Shown: in pieces, positions 26,134-33,417 of the stretch
How the letters are laid out: each line of letters starts with the position of its first letter
Position numbering within the stretch: the first letter of the stretch is position 1
Assembly: GCA_013298125.1 (NCBI GenBank)
Contig: JAAFJP010000045.1
Coordinates: 1-38,997, forward strand
Direction: 5' to 3'
Origin: Cytophagales bacterium
GTDB taxonomy: Bacteria > Bacteroidota > Bacteroidia > Cytophagales > Spirosomataceae
DNA: 38,997 nucleotides
Notes under the pieces: generated by a model
The model's database searches: none
Seen by the model: the letters and a program-made list of their open reading frames with translations, nothing else
Told to the model about the DNA's origin: nothing
Translations under genes and position numbers: made by a program

Positions 26134-29076
26134 ATGAAAAATCTTACCATCCTTTTCCTCCTCCTCACCCTAAGCACCTTCTCGGCAACTGCCAGACTGT
26201 TTAGTGTTAGGGCTACTTTAAATGCTACACATGTTACACCACCTAATCCACCTATATATAACCCTGTTACTCAAACTGGAACACTCACTGGTACACTTGA
26301 TGATGTAACTGGCTTACTTACTTATTCGATTACTTATTCTCCTTGTGCACCGCAAATACGATTTCACTCAGGGGCTGCTGGTACAAATGGACCTCAAATT
26401 TTTTCTCCCAGCTCCAATTGCAATCCTCCAACAAATGGGACATTCACTCTTACAGCCACTGATATTACCAATCTTTTAGTAGGAAATATTTATGTAGAGT
26501 TAGATTATTCATCAGTAAAAATCAGAGGGCAGTTAACTTCGGTTTTGATAATAGATACCTTCAACAATGCCGCCCAAAACAATTTCTATGGCATTGGGGG
26601 TTATTCTTATACACAAACCACCTTCCCCAATGGCGTACAGGCAAATCCATATATAGTTTCAGGTCCTTCGCCTCAAAATGATTTTAGCTATGGTGTTTCG
26701 GCGGTGGGGGGTATTACCAATAGAGCGGGTTATATCACCGCTACGAATACTAATACGCCTTTGACCATTCAATTTTATGGCAATAATATCAGAAAATTTG
26801 GTTGCCGTACTGATGGTATTGATATCGCTGTTGCAAACATAACAACTGATGTCATACGCCTTACTGCTACTACTAATTTAGGGGCGGTGGCTACGCAAAC
26901 GAGCGTGAATGGTTCAAGATTTGTAGGTTTTAACGTGATGGGCGAAAACGAATACCTTGTTTCGGTAACTATCCAATTTAATAGTACACCAAGCCCTGCG
27001 GCTTACCTTTCCATGCAAAATATCATTTTGGGCGACAATACCCCCCAAAACGTAGCCCTCAATTTTGATGGTAGCAATGATTATGTTTCGATACCAAGTG
27101 CCGTTGGCAATTTTGCTACCAATCAAGACTTTACGGTAAGCTGTTGGATAAAACCTGACCCAAACCAGCCCACGCCATCGGGTCAGTTCTATTCCTACGA
27201 TAATGACATCATTACCAAAAGAAATGACCAAAGTGCCTCTATCAGCGACCCTTATCCTTTTGAAATCAGGTATTTGAATGTAAATTATCCCGTAGTTACT
27301 GACCGTCATAAAATAAAAGTGGGACAATGGGACGGTACAACTTTCAAAGAGGTAACTTCTGCCACCGCCGTCAATGATGGAAAATGGCATCACGTAGCTT
27401 TTGTGCGTACAGGTGGTAATAGTGGTGTTTTTAAACTATATATTGATGGCGTACAAGAAGGGAGCAATGTTACTGATAATGCCAATAACAATACTACCAA
27501 CATTCACCCCCTACAAATAGGCAGAAAAGTAAATAACCAAAATTTCTTCAAAGGCGAAATAGACGAAGTACGCATCTGGTCTTTTGGCAAAACTGCCACC
27601 GAAATAGCCAATGAAAGATTTTGCAAAACACCCAACGCCACCAATTTAGTGGTAGCCTACAATTTCAGTAATGGCGTACCGCATGACAACAACTCCCTCA
27701 TTACACAAGTACAAGATGCCGTAGGAACTAATCACGGTACATTAAACAACTTTGCCAAAACAGGCGATGCTTCTAATTTTGTAACGGGGCAGGTGAAATA
27801 TGTAAATAACGATGACGCAGGTAACAACAATGGCTCTTCATGGACAAATGTCTTTCCCAGTCTACAAATCGCCCTAACTGCAAATACCTGCAACGACCTC
27901 TTTGATGTATATGTAGCCAAAGGCAATGCTTCTTATAAACCAGCCTTTTCTGATGTCAATATCTCCTTCAATATCCCAACAGGCATGAGGATTTATGGCG
28001 GTTTTGCAGGAACAGAAAAAAGCATTAATCACCGCAATTTGGCATTGATTCGTACCACCAATGAAACTACCCTTTCGGGCGATTTATCAATCAATGATAG
28101 TGATATCCCTTTTAATTTTACTACCAATCGTACTGATAACTCTCAAAATGTGGTAGTAATAAATGGCTCAAATGCCGTAATAGATGGTTTTACGATTAGG
28201 GGTTCAAGAAATTATGGTGTTTCTATTAATTCTGGAATCACAAACACCCTTTTCAAGCACAACAAAGTAATAGATAATAGAACGGGAATAGAAGTACGTG
28301 GAAATAACACCATCATTGCAAATAGCATCATCTCGGGAAATCAATTTACAGGTGTCGATGCTTTTAATGTAACACCCCTAAATATCAACAATAGCCTCTT
28401 AGCCAATAATGGTAGTGATGGGGTTTTTATTTCTGTAACTGATGGAACAACTAAACTAAAAACCATTACCAACAATACCATAGCTTTCAACGCAGGCAAG
28501 GGAATTGATTTTAATATAATTGGATCAACATCAACCAACACCATAAAAAACAACCTAATTTATGGCAATGTCTCAGGTGGAATTGCTGGCAATAGCACAA
28601 ATACCATCACATACAGCTTGGTGCAGGGCGTAACAACAGGTACTGGCAATTTGAATGGCAATACGGTTAATCCTCAGTTTGTGAGTCCTTTGGGCAGTGG
28701 TTTTGGTAGTCTTAGTTTGGCTAATATGGGAGATTATCGCCTAAAAGATTCGTCCCCCTGCATCAATGTAGGCGATGATGTAGGCGTAAGTCCCTTAGAT
28801 TTGGATAGAAACCCAAGACCAAAAGGCGGTAAAACCGATATGGGAGCGTATGAAAGCAATGTGAATATGAACGAAATCATCAGCATCATCAATGGCAATT
28901 GGGAGAGTAGTAGCACTTGGAATTTGAAAAGGCAGCCGTTGGCAACAGATAAGGTAATTCTAAACGGGCATAACGTAATGATAGGGACTAATTTAGCAAG
29001 GGCGAAGGATTTGGAGTATAAAACAGGGGCGATTTTACGGTATGTGAATGGGGGCTTGTTGCGGTTTGGGTTGTAA
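26134..29076 (+). CDS. Multidomain surface protein: CHRD, LamG, beta-helix
   Basis: A 980-aa exported protein. A signal peptide (about residues 1-20, SATA) is followed by a CHRD-like domain (FSVRATLNATHVTPPN, TGTLDDVTGLLTYSITYSP), then a beta-sandwich region to about residue 300. A LamG/concanavalin-type lectin domain follows (ALNFDGSNDYVSIPSAVGNF, GKWHHVAFVRTGGNSGVFKL, GEIDEVRIWSFGKTATEI), then a right-handed parallel beta-helix (about 555-900: YVNNDDAGNNNGSSW, VVINGSNAVIDGFTIRGSRN) ending in the anchor-type SPCINVGDD and MGAYESNVN. The tail (NGNWESSSTWNLKRQPLATD) is a G8-like module. The expected T9SS C-terminal domain is absent: the protein ends LLRFGL exactly where a palindromic element begins, so it may be truncated. 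Adhesion or glycan binding is plausible. Confidence 0.88.
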   Translation: MKNLTILFLLLTLSTFSATARLFSVRATLNATHVTPPNPPIYNPVTQTGTLTGTLDDVTGLLTYSITYSPCAPQIRFHSGAAGTNGPQIFSPSSNCNPPTNGTFTLTATDITNLLVGNIYVELDYSSVKIRGQLTSVLIIDTFNNAAQNNFYGIGGYSYTQTTFPNGVQANPYIVSGPSPQNDFSYGVSAVGGITNRAGYITATNTNTPLTIQFYGNNIRKFGCRTDGIDIAVANITTDVIRLTATTNLGAVATQTSVNGSRFVGFNVMGENEYLVSVTIQFNSTPSPAAYLSMQNIILGDNTPQNVALNFDGSNDYVSIPSAVGNFATNQDFTVSCWIKPDPNQPTPSGQFYSYDNDIITKRNDQSASISDPYPFEIRYLNVNYPVVTDRHKIKVGQWDGTTFKEVTSATAVNDGKWHHVAFVRTGGNSGVFKLYIDGVQEGSNVTDNANNNTTNIHPLQIGRKVNNQNFFKGEIDEVRIWSFGKTATEIANERFCKTPNATNLVVAYNFSNGVPHDNNSLITQVQDAVGTNHGTLNNFAKTGDASNFVTGQVKYVNNDDAGNNNGSSWTNVFPSLQIALTANTCNDLFDVYVAKGNASYKPAFSDVNISFNIPTGMRIYGGFAGTEKSINHRNLALIRTTNETTLSGDLSINDSDIPFNFTTNRTDNSQNVVVINGSNAVIDGFTIRGSRNYGVSINSGITNTLFKHNKVIDNRTGIEVRGNNTIIANSIISGNQFTGVDAFNVTPLNINNSLLANNGSDGVFISVTDGTTKLKTITNNTIAFNAGKGIDFNIIGSTSTNTIKNNLIYGNVSGGIAGNSTNTITYSLVQGVTTGTGNLNGNTVNPQFVSPLGSGFGSLSLANMGDYRLKDSSPCINVGDDVGVSPLDLDRNPRPKGGKTDMGAYESNVNMNEIISIINGNWESSSTWNLKRQPLATDKVILNGHNVMIGTNLARAKDLEYKTGAILRYVNGGLLRFGL

Positions 29077-29214
29077 AAACGTCAAGCTCTGTCATTGCGA
29101 GCTTTTTCAGCGAAGCAATCTGTCGGATTGATGTGAGAGAGTTTGAAAGCCTTTGGCTCTGTCATTGCGAAACTCCGATTCGTACCTCGCAATGACAGGG
29201 CTTGACGTTTTTTT
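29075..29214. repeat. GTCATTGCGAG inverted repeat
   Basis: The outer arms of about 26 bases (29075-29101 and 29186-29214, two mismatches) carry GTCAAGCTCTGTCATTGCGA and its complement. A third copy of the GTCATTGCGA core is at 29161-29170. The A-run and T-run at its ends let it act as a bidirectional terminator. It overlaps the stop codon of the 980-aa protein on one side and touches the xisI stop on the other. This is a classic dispersed type. Confidence 0.85.
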
Positions 29215-29552
29215 CACGCCATTGCAAAGCCACTTTGTTCTCTGGCACGCTCAGAGACGAAGCCCAAAACAATATCTTGCGGCAAAACTCCACGCTCTAC
29301 CAATTCGTCAGCAATTAAACAATCGGTATTATTTTGCTGAATCCAGATTTTTTCATTAATAATATCAAAATGAAAGGCAACCAGATACACAAATTGGGCA
29401 TTGTGCCACCCCACCGAAACTAATTGATAGTGATTATTTTCTTTGTCAATAATCAACTGCGATTTTACATCGGGCGTAAGTCGTTTTTTGATAGATCCAA
29501 ACTCATTGAGTAGGTCGCAAAGAATATTTTGATATTTTGTTATTTTATCCAT
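29214..29552 (-). CDS. xisI: XisI-like protein
   Basis: A 112-aa protein matching the XisI family, first described as a controlling factor for excision of the cyanobacterial fdxN element. Family features are KYQNILCDLLNEFG at the N-terminus, DNHYQL-type strands (DKENNHYQLVSVGWHNAQFV), HFDIINEKIWIQQNNTDCLI and the C-terminal ELVERGVLPQDIVLGFVSE. The ATG at 29552 overlaps the end of xisH by 13 bases in another frame, so the two are translationally coupled. No fdxN-type recombinase is nearby, so excision control is not supported in this context. Function in Bacteroidota is unknown. Confidence 0.88.
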   Translation of the reverse strand: MDKITKYQNILCDLLNEFGSIKKRLTPDVKSQLIIDKENNHYQLVSVGWHNAQFVYLVAFHFDIINEKIWIQQNNTDCLIADELVERGVLPQDIVLGFVSERAREQSGFAMA

Positions 29553-29956
29553 GACGTTATCGTGTTTGTTTCAGTATTAAAAACGATGATTTCAATTTCA
29601 AAACGTTTGATGGCTTTTTGAATAAATGAACGTTGGAAAAATTGTTGCCAAGCATTGTCTGGAATAGCTAACCAAATACGGCGGTCTGGTTCTAATTCTT
29701 CTAAGGAAAGTCTATAATTTTCATATTGCCCAATAGCTTTATGAAACTCAGAAACGGGTGATTGACCTTCAAAAGACTTAATCTCTACGGCGATTTTTTC
29801 GTTATCACGTTCAGCGGCAATCATTCTTTCAGCACCTAAGTCAGCCAATAATTCGACTTCGCCAATGGTCAAATCCAATGGGTCGTCAGTAATCAACCAA
29901 CCGTCCTTAATTAAAGCGTCTTTAATATTATCGTGAAAAAAATCTCGTCTTGCCAT
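29540..29956 (-). CDS. xisH: XisH-like protein
   Basis: A 138-aa protein of the XisH family, which adopts a restriction-endonuclease-like PD-(D/E)XK fold. It starts MARRDFFHDNIKDALIKDGW, the usual N-terminus, continues ITDDPLDLTIGEVELLADLG and has the candidate active-site strands ERMIAAERDNEKIAVEIKSF, with E-x-K at about residue 74. SPVSEFHKAIGQYENYRLSL and RRIWLAIPDNAW are further family blocks. Together with xisI it forms a two-gene operon with overlapping ends. A TATATTTG sequence at 30016-30009 (minus) could be its -7 box. Homologues are best known from cyanobacteria, so transfer is possible, but base composition here does not stand out. Confidence 0.9.
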   Translation of the reverse strand: MARRDFFHDNIKDALIKDGWLITDDPLDLTIGEVELLADLGAERMIAAERDNEKIAVEIKSFEGQSPVSEFHKAIGQYENYRLSLEELEPDRRIWLAIPDNAWQQFFQRSFIQKAIKRFEIEIIVFNTETNTITSWIK

Positions 29957-30116
29957 AATTTTTAGGCTAAGATAGGGTATTTGTTAGGTAAGTTAAAACA
30001 AATCAAAACAAATATATTTAGTAAACGGTACATACTTTTTCTATTCATAGATAGCACCAAATCATAAAATTCCCTAAATTTGAATATCAATTAGAAATCT
30101 AAAACAAATCAAAGAT

Positions 30117-30566
30117 ATGAAAAAATTAGCATACCTTCTTCTCATTAGTGGAATAGCCACTTTTAATAGCTTCGGACAAAGCCCAGTAGGTTTTCCAAAC
30201 GGAATAACCGTGGGTACAGGCGTAAGTATTCCCGCAGGAAGTACTTACAAAATGGCAATTGCAGGTGGAATTTTGACGGAGAAAGTTCGTGTAGCAACCA
30301 ATGGTACAACCTTTTGGGCAGATTTTGTATTTGATAAAGACTACAAACTTCGTCCACTGTCAGAAGTAGAAAGTTATATCAAAGCCAATAATCACTTACC
30401 AGAAATCCCTTCAACGTCAGACGTTCGCACAAACGGGATTGACCTTGCAGAAACTCAGGCATTGCTTTTACAAAAAGTAGAAGAATTGACTCTTTATGTA
30501 ATTGAACAAAATAAGAAAATTGCAAAATTGGAAGGGAAGGTGAGAAAGTTGAGTAAGAAGAAATAG
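30117..30566 (+). CDS. Secreted tail-fibre/S74-like stalk protein
   Basis: A 149-aa exported protein with signal peptide MKKLAYLLLISGIATFNSFG. The region after it (VGFPNGITVGTGVSIPAGST) is a short beta-rich stretch, then comes a common Bacteroidota C-terminal module: WADFVFDKDYKLRPLSEVES, YIKANNHLPEIPSTSDVRTN, GIDLAETQALLLQKVEELTL and a coiled coil ending in KKK. This module usually closes long surface or tail-fibre-like proteins; here it is almost the whole protein. It is not a phage gene by context. TAAATTTG at 30075-30082 may be its -7 box. A strong terminator follows, so it is a single-gene unit. Function is unknown; a trimeric surface stalk or cap is plausible. Confidence 0.78.
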   Translation: MKKLAYLLLISGIATFNSFGQSPVGFPNGITVGTGVSIPAGSTYKMAIAGGILTEKVRVATNGTTFWADFVFDKDYKLRPLSEVESYIKANNHLPEIPSTSDVRTNGIDLAETQALLLQKVEELTLYVIEQNKKIAKLEGKVRKLSKKK

Positions 30567-30615
30567 TATAGAACTTTACAACTTATCAACTTAAAATTTA
30601 ACAACTAATATTTGT

Positions 30616-30660
30616 AAAAAACTCCCCGCCCAACTTGTTCTGGCGGGGAGTTTTTGTTTT
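30616..30660 (+). terminator. Terminator after the stalk-protein gene
   Basis: AACTCCCCGCC (30620-30630) and GGCGGGGAGTT (30642-30652) form a GC-rich 11-bp stem, extended by flanking A/T pairs, with a T-run after it. Confidence 0.85.
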
Positions 30661-30707
30661 TCCCCTTAAAATATTCGTAATTTGCACCCAAACAAATCCG
30701 CATTACA

Positions 30708-31496
30708 TTGCCAACAGCTATTTTACATATTCCTCCGACCACAAAATCAGAGAGTCCACGATTTGATATTGAAAAATTGAATCAATATACACTTTCTTGT
30801 GAAATTTCTGAATCCTCTTTCGCCTGTGAGGTTTTGGATTCGGTTGATAGTCAGCTGATTGCTTCTGAGAAATACAATTTTCCAGAACAAAAAGAACCCG
30901 TTTCGATTACCCAGTATTTGGAATCCATTTACGATACCCATGATTTTTTGAAGTCTTTGAAATGGAAATCGGTTGAGATAATTATTGATAATCAGTCGTT
31001 TACCTTAGTTCCTTTGGATTTATTTAAAAAGGAATACACCACTCGTTATTTACAATTGGCAAAAGGCACGCTCATGAACGACAGCGAGGAGGTGCATACG
31101 CATACACACGAGGACTTAGCAATCGTGAATGTGTATAGCTCAGACCGTGAATTATACAATTGGTTGTCAGATACTTATCCTTTGGTGGAGATGTCTTTCA
31201 AACACAAAACAAGTCAATTGATTGATTTTGGGGTATTCACGAGCAAAGCCCAAACAGCTTTTCTTTATTTTGGGAATCATCATTTTACAATGGTCATTAC
31301 TGCCAATGGTTCGCTCAAATTTTGTAATCGTTTTGTCTATAAAACCGCCCAAGATTTAGTCTATTACGTACTTTTTGCGATGAATGAATTGAACATTGAA
31401 CCCGATGAAATCATCCTGAGACTCAACGGAAATATTACCGAAAAATCAGAAGATTTTGAATTACTAAACCAATATTTACCTAACGTCAAGATTTAG
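30708..31496 (+). CDS. DUF3822 family protein
   Basis: A 262-aa cytosolic protein of the DUF3822 family, an actin/ASKHA-like protein seen mainly in Bacteroidota. Family features are FDIEKLNQYTLSCEISESSF near the start, VEIIIDNQSFTLVPLDLFKK, AIVNVYSSDRELYNWLSDTY, TAFLYFGNHHFTMVITANGS and QDLVYYVLFAMNELNIEPDE in the C-terminal half. No ATG fits the beginning; the only near-by candidate is the TTG at 30708 (PTAILHIPPTTKSESPRFDI), so a TTG start is proposed. In relatives I recall it next to rsmD and coaD; here rsmD is missing and a repeat array lies before coaD. Molecular function is not known. Confidence 0.8.
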   Translation: MPTAILHIPPTTKSESPRFDIEKLNQYTLSCEISESSFACEVLDSVDSQLIASEKYNFPEQKEPVSITQYLESIYDTHDFLKSLKWKSVEIIIDNQSFTLVPLDLFKKEYTTRYLQLAKGTLMNDSEEVHTHTHEDLAIVNVYSSDRELYNWLSDTYPLVEMSFKHKTSQLIDFGVFTSKAQTAFLYFGNHHFTMVITANGSLKFCNRFVYKTAQDLVYYVLFAMNELNIEPDEIILRLNGNITEKSEDFELLNQYLPNVKI

Positions 31497-31560
31497 TTTA
31501 TTGGTTATCTGTTACTGGTTTATTGGTAATTATGTGAATTAAATTCTTTTTTTGGGAACT

Positions 31561-31568
31561 TACTTTTG
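31561..31568 (+). promoter_or_regulatory. Putative coaD -7 box
   Basis: TACTTTTG fits TAnnTTTG and lies 17 bases before the repeat array. A clear TTTG at -33 is missing (TATGTG is nearest), so only the -7 part is supported. The leader would be close to 200 bases and mostly repeat. Confidence 0.4.
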
Positions 31569-31584
31569 TTTAGTATCCTTCATT

Positions 31585-31768
31585 AAACCAATAAACCAAT
31601 AAACCATTAAATCATTAAACCATTAAACCATTAAACCATTAAACCAATAAACCAATAAACCATTAAACCAATAAACCATTAAACCAATAAACCAATAAAC
31701 CATTAAACCAATAAACCATTAAACCATTAAACCAATAAACCATTAAACCATTAAACCATTAAACCAAT
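31585..31768. repeat. 23 tandem 8-bp repeats (AAACCAWT) in front of coaD
   Basis: Twenty-three consecutive 8-base units fill 31585-31768 without a break. Ten are AAACCAAT, twelve AAACCATT and one AAATCATT (31609-31616). The order of the two unit types is irregular. The array ends 4 bases before the coaD ATG at 31773. Copies of the reverse complement motif (TTTATTGGTTAT, GTTTATTGG) lie at about 31498-31526, upstream. A TACTTTTG -7-like box is at 31561-31568, which would place almost the whole array in the coaD leader RNA. Confidence 0.95.
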
Positions 31769-31772
31769 AAAG

Positions 31773-32228
31773 ATGAAAAAGACTGCCTTCTTCCCAGGTT
31801 CATTTGACCCTTTCACCAAAGGGCATGAGGATATTGTTTTGAGAGCCTTGAATGTGTTTGATGAAGTCATTATCGGGATTGGGCATAACGCCAATAAAGC
31901 ACGATATTTTCCTATCGAAAAAATGATAGCTTGGATAGAATCAACCTTTGAAGGTAAGCCTGTTCAGGTGGTTTCCTACAATGATTTAACTGCCAATGTC
32001 GCCAAAGATATGAATGCCAGTTTTTTGGTAAGAGGCTTACGCAATACGACAGATTTTGAGTACGAAAACTCCATTGCCCAAGTAAACCGTTATTTAGTAG
32101 AAAATCTTGAAACGGTGTTTTTGATAACCTCTCCACACTTAGCTCCTATCAGTTCAACAATTATTCGTGATTTGCATAGATATGGAACGAATGTCGATGA
32201 GTTTTTGCCTTATAATATTCATGAGTAA
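31773..32228 (+). CDS. coaD: Phosphopantetheine adenylyltransferase
   Basis: Cytosolic nucleotidyltransferase that makes dephospho-CoA from 4'-phosphopantetheine and ATP, the penultimate step of CoA synthesis. The 151-aa length is standard. The N-terminal PGSFDPFTKGHEDIVLRAL has the TxGH-type nucleotide-binding motif; FLVRGLRNTTDFEYENSIAQ is the second conserved block with the Arg residues that hold phosphates, and ITSPHLAPISSTIIRDLHRY has the ISST motif of the C-terminal helix. It is preceded by the 23-unit repeat array, so its translation signals are made partly of repeat sequence. It converges with marR, whose stop is 2 bases away. Confidence 0.96.
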   Translation: MKKTAFFPGSFDPFTKGHEDIVLRALNVFDEVIIGIGHNANKARYFPIEKMIAWIESTFEGKPVQVVSYNDLTANVAKDMNASFLVRGLRNTTDFEYENSIAQVNRYLVENLETVFLITSPHLAPISSTIIRDLHRYGTNVDEFLPYNIHE

Positions 32229-32230
32229 GA

Positions 32231-32755
32231 TTATCTTTTATCAAACATAATCTTACTCATAATTTCATTCTCACGATTTTCATCCACATTATTTTCGTAA
32301 TAATCTACGAGTGTTCCCAAAATATCTTTTACTTGCTCTAAACGCTCTGAGCCTAATATTTCTGTAAATTTTCTGTCAATATGTTCCGTACAGGCTTTCC
32401 AATGCGTGAGGGCTTCGTAGCCTCTGTCGGTCAGTTTTACCATCACTGCACGGGCATCAGAAGGGTGTTTTTCAGAAACTACATAGCCACCATCCACCAA
32501 TTCCTTCACGATTTTACTCATGCCTTGTTTGGTGATACCCGCCCTGGATGCCAATGTATTTACGGTATCTCCCTCAAACTCAATGTGTACCAAAGCCACA
32601 ATATGCCCCACACGGAAATCAGTATAGCCTTTTTCTCTCAAAAAATCAGTCGCAACCTCGCTCATATACCGGTACGATTTATTCAATAATCGCCCAAGCA
32701 AACGACTTTTATTGTCTTTGAAAGTTTGTATTTCTAATATTTTTTCTGCGTCCAT
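32231..32755 (-). CDS. MarR-family transcriptional regulator
   Basis: A 174-aa dimeric winged-helix repressor. The start is the ATG at 32755 (MDAEKILEIQTFKDNKSRLL); an upstream frame extension to 32827 is encoded by a palindromic repeat and is rejected. The recognition segment is VNTLASRAGITKQGMSKIVK followed by ELVDGGYVVSEKHPSDARAV, and the wing contains DPSDARAV-like HPSDARAVMVKLTDRG, the strongest MarR hallmark. The C-terminal helix YYENNVDENRENEIM completes the dimer interface. It is divergent from the yjdF efflux operon and most likely represses it and itself, releasing DNA when a phenolic or aromatic ligand binds. Its own leader contains a palindromic repeat. Confidence 0.9.
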   Translation of the reverse strand: MDAEKILEIQTFKDNKSRLLGRLLNKSYRYMSEVATDFLREKGYTDFRVGHIVALVHIEFEGDTVNTLASRAGITKQGMSKIVKELVDGGYVVSEKHPSDARAVMVKLTDRGYEALTHWKACTEHIDRKFTEILGSERLEQVKDILGTLVDYYENNVDENRENEIMSKIMFDKR

Positions 32756-32765
32756 TTGAAAGTTC

Positions 32766-32812
32766 AACAGGTTTCTAACCTGTTCGATGAAACAACAGGT
32801 TGGAAACCTGTT
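32766..32812. repeat. AACAGGTT palindromic element, copy B
   Basis: Two small palindromes, AACAGGTTTCTAACCTGTT (32766-32784) and AACAGGTTGGAAACCTGTT (32794-32812), each with 8-bp arms and a 3-base loop, together also form a larger hairpin. They lie in the marR leader between its promoter and ATG. The type matches copy A at 7715-7788. Confidence 0.85.
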
Positions 32813-32838
32813 ATACTTTAAAAACAATTATTTTTCTA

Positions 32839-32868
32839 CAAAGATACAATAAAAAAAATAATTGTCAA
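32839..32868 (-). promoter_or_regulatory. marR promoter
   Basis: On the minus strand TTGAC (32868-32864) is followed, 19 bases after TTG, by TATCTTTG (32846-32839). Both elements fit the Bacteroidota pattern. A 12-bp inverted repeat ACAATTATTTTT (32824-32835) / AAAAATAATTGT (32854-32865) brackets the -7 box and may bind a regulator. Confidence 0.6.
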
Positions 32869-32873
32869 TATAC

Positions 32874-32905
32874 TTGACTATATTAGTAAACTTAGTTTAC
32901 CTTTG
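32874..32905 (+). promoter_or_regulatory. yjdF-efflux operon promoter with embedded operator
   Basis: TTGAC at 32874-32878 and TACCTTTG at 32898-32905 fit the -33/-7 pattern (21-base gap after TTG). A palindrome GTAAACTTAGTTTAC (32886-32900, 6-bp arms, 3-base centre) fills the spacer and overlaps the -7 box, an ideal place for the divergently encoded MarR dimer. The predicted leader is about 50 bases. Confidence 0.6.
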
Positions 32906-32961
32906 TGGCAATATTTAAGATAAAGTCTTCAAATATATTGTAATTTAAAATTCGTTCAAAT

Positions 32962-33396
32962 ATGAAAAAATCTGAACAAAACGTCTCCATCATCTTTGAA
33001 ACGCCATTTTATATCATCCTCTTTGAAAATTTTATTGATGGTAAATATTCGGTAGCAAAAGAGATTATAGGAACAAGCGATCCTACAAATTCTGATTTGG
33101 CAATTTTCTTTGAACAATTGAATTATGATAGACTAAATTTTTCAGAACCAATATTGGAAGAGAAACAAAAAGAATTCAAGAAAATTTCTTTCAAAAAACA
33201 ACAAAAATTAGCCAAGATTCAAACCGAAAAAAAGACACTTTATACCTATACAAAGGCAAGTGAACAATTGAAATTATTACAGGAACAAAATAAGAAAGAA
33301 AAAAAGCAAGTCTCTAAGCAAGAAAAAGAAGAAGCTGAAAATTTGAAGTATCAATTAAGAGTACAAAAAAGTAAAGAAAGGCATAAAGGTCATTAA
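32962..33396 (+). CDS. yjdF: YjdF family (DUF2992) protein
   Basis: A 144-aa highly charged protein of the YjdF/DUF2992 family. The N-terminal half is a small beta-rich domain (VSIIFETPFYIILFENFIDG, KYSVAKEIIGTSDPTNSDLA, IFFEQLNYDRLNFSEPI), and the C-terminal half is a Lys/Glu/Gln-rich helix (YTKASEQLKLLQEQNKKEKK) ending in KERHKGH, the typical family ending. In Firmicutes this gene is controlled by the yjdF riboswitch, which senses azaaromatic compounds, and its biochemical role is not settled. Here it is the first gene of an efflux operon, 21 bases before the HlyD-type gene, and controlled by a MarR-type promoter instead. The association itself supports a role in coping with toxic aromatics. 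Confidence 0.85.
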   Translation: MKKSEQNVSIIFETPFYIILFENFIDGKYSVAKEIIGTSDPTNSDLAIFFEQLNYDRLNFSEPILEEKQKEFKKISFKKQQKLAKIQTEKKTLYTYTKASEQLKLLQEQNKKEKKQVSKQEKEEAENLKYQLRVQKSKERHKGH

Positions 33397-33417
33397 AATT
33401 AATTCTCAAATAAAATC

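Noticed and set aside
26914-27393. 159-aa minus-strand ORF inside the surface-protein gene
   Set aside because: Antisense shadow of a well-supported gene with LamG motifs.
30117-30566. Phage origin of the tail-fibre-like gene
   Set aside because: It has a signal peptide and no other phage genes are near; the C-terminal module is common in Bacteroidota surface proteins.
31585-31768. The octamer array as a CRISPR or origin iteron array
   Set aside because: Units are 8 bases with no spacers, no cas genes are near, and no DnaA boxes or replication initiator gene are present.
32756-32827. N-terminal extension of MarR by 24 residues
   Set aside because: The extension is encoded by the AACAGGTT palindromic element; the ATG at 32755 gives the usual MarR start.
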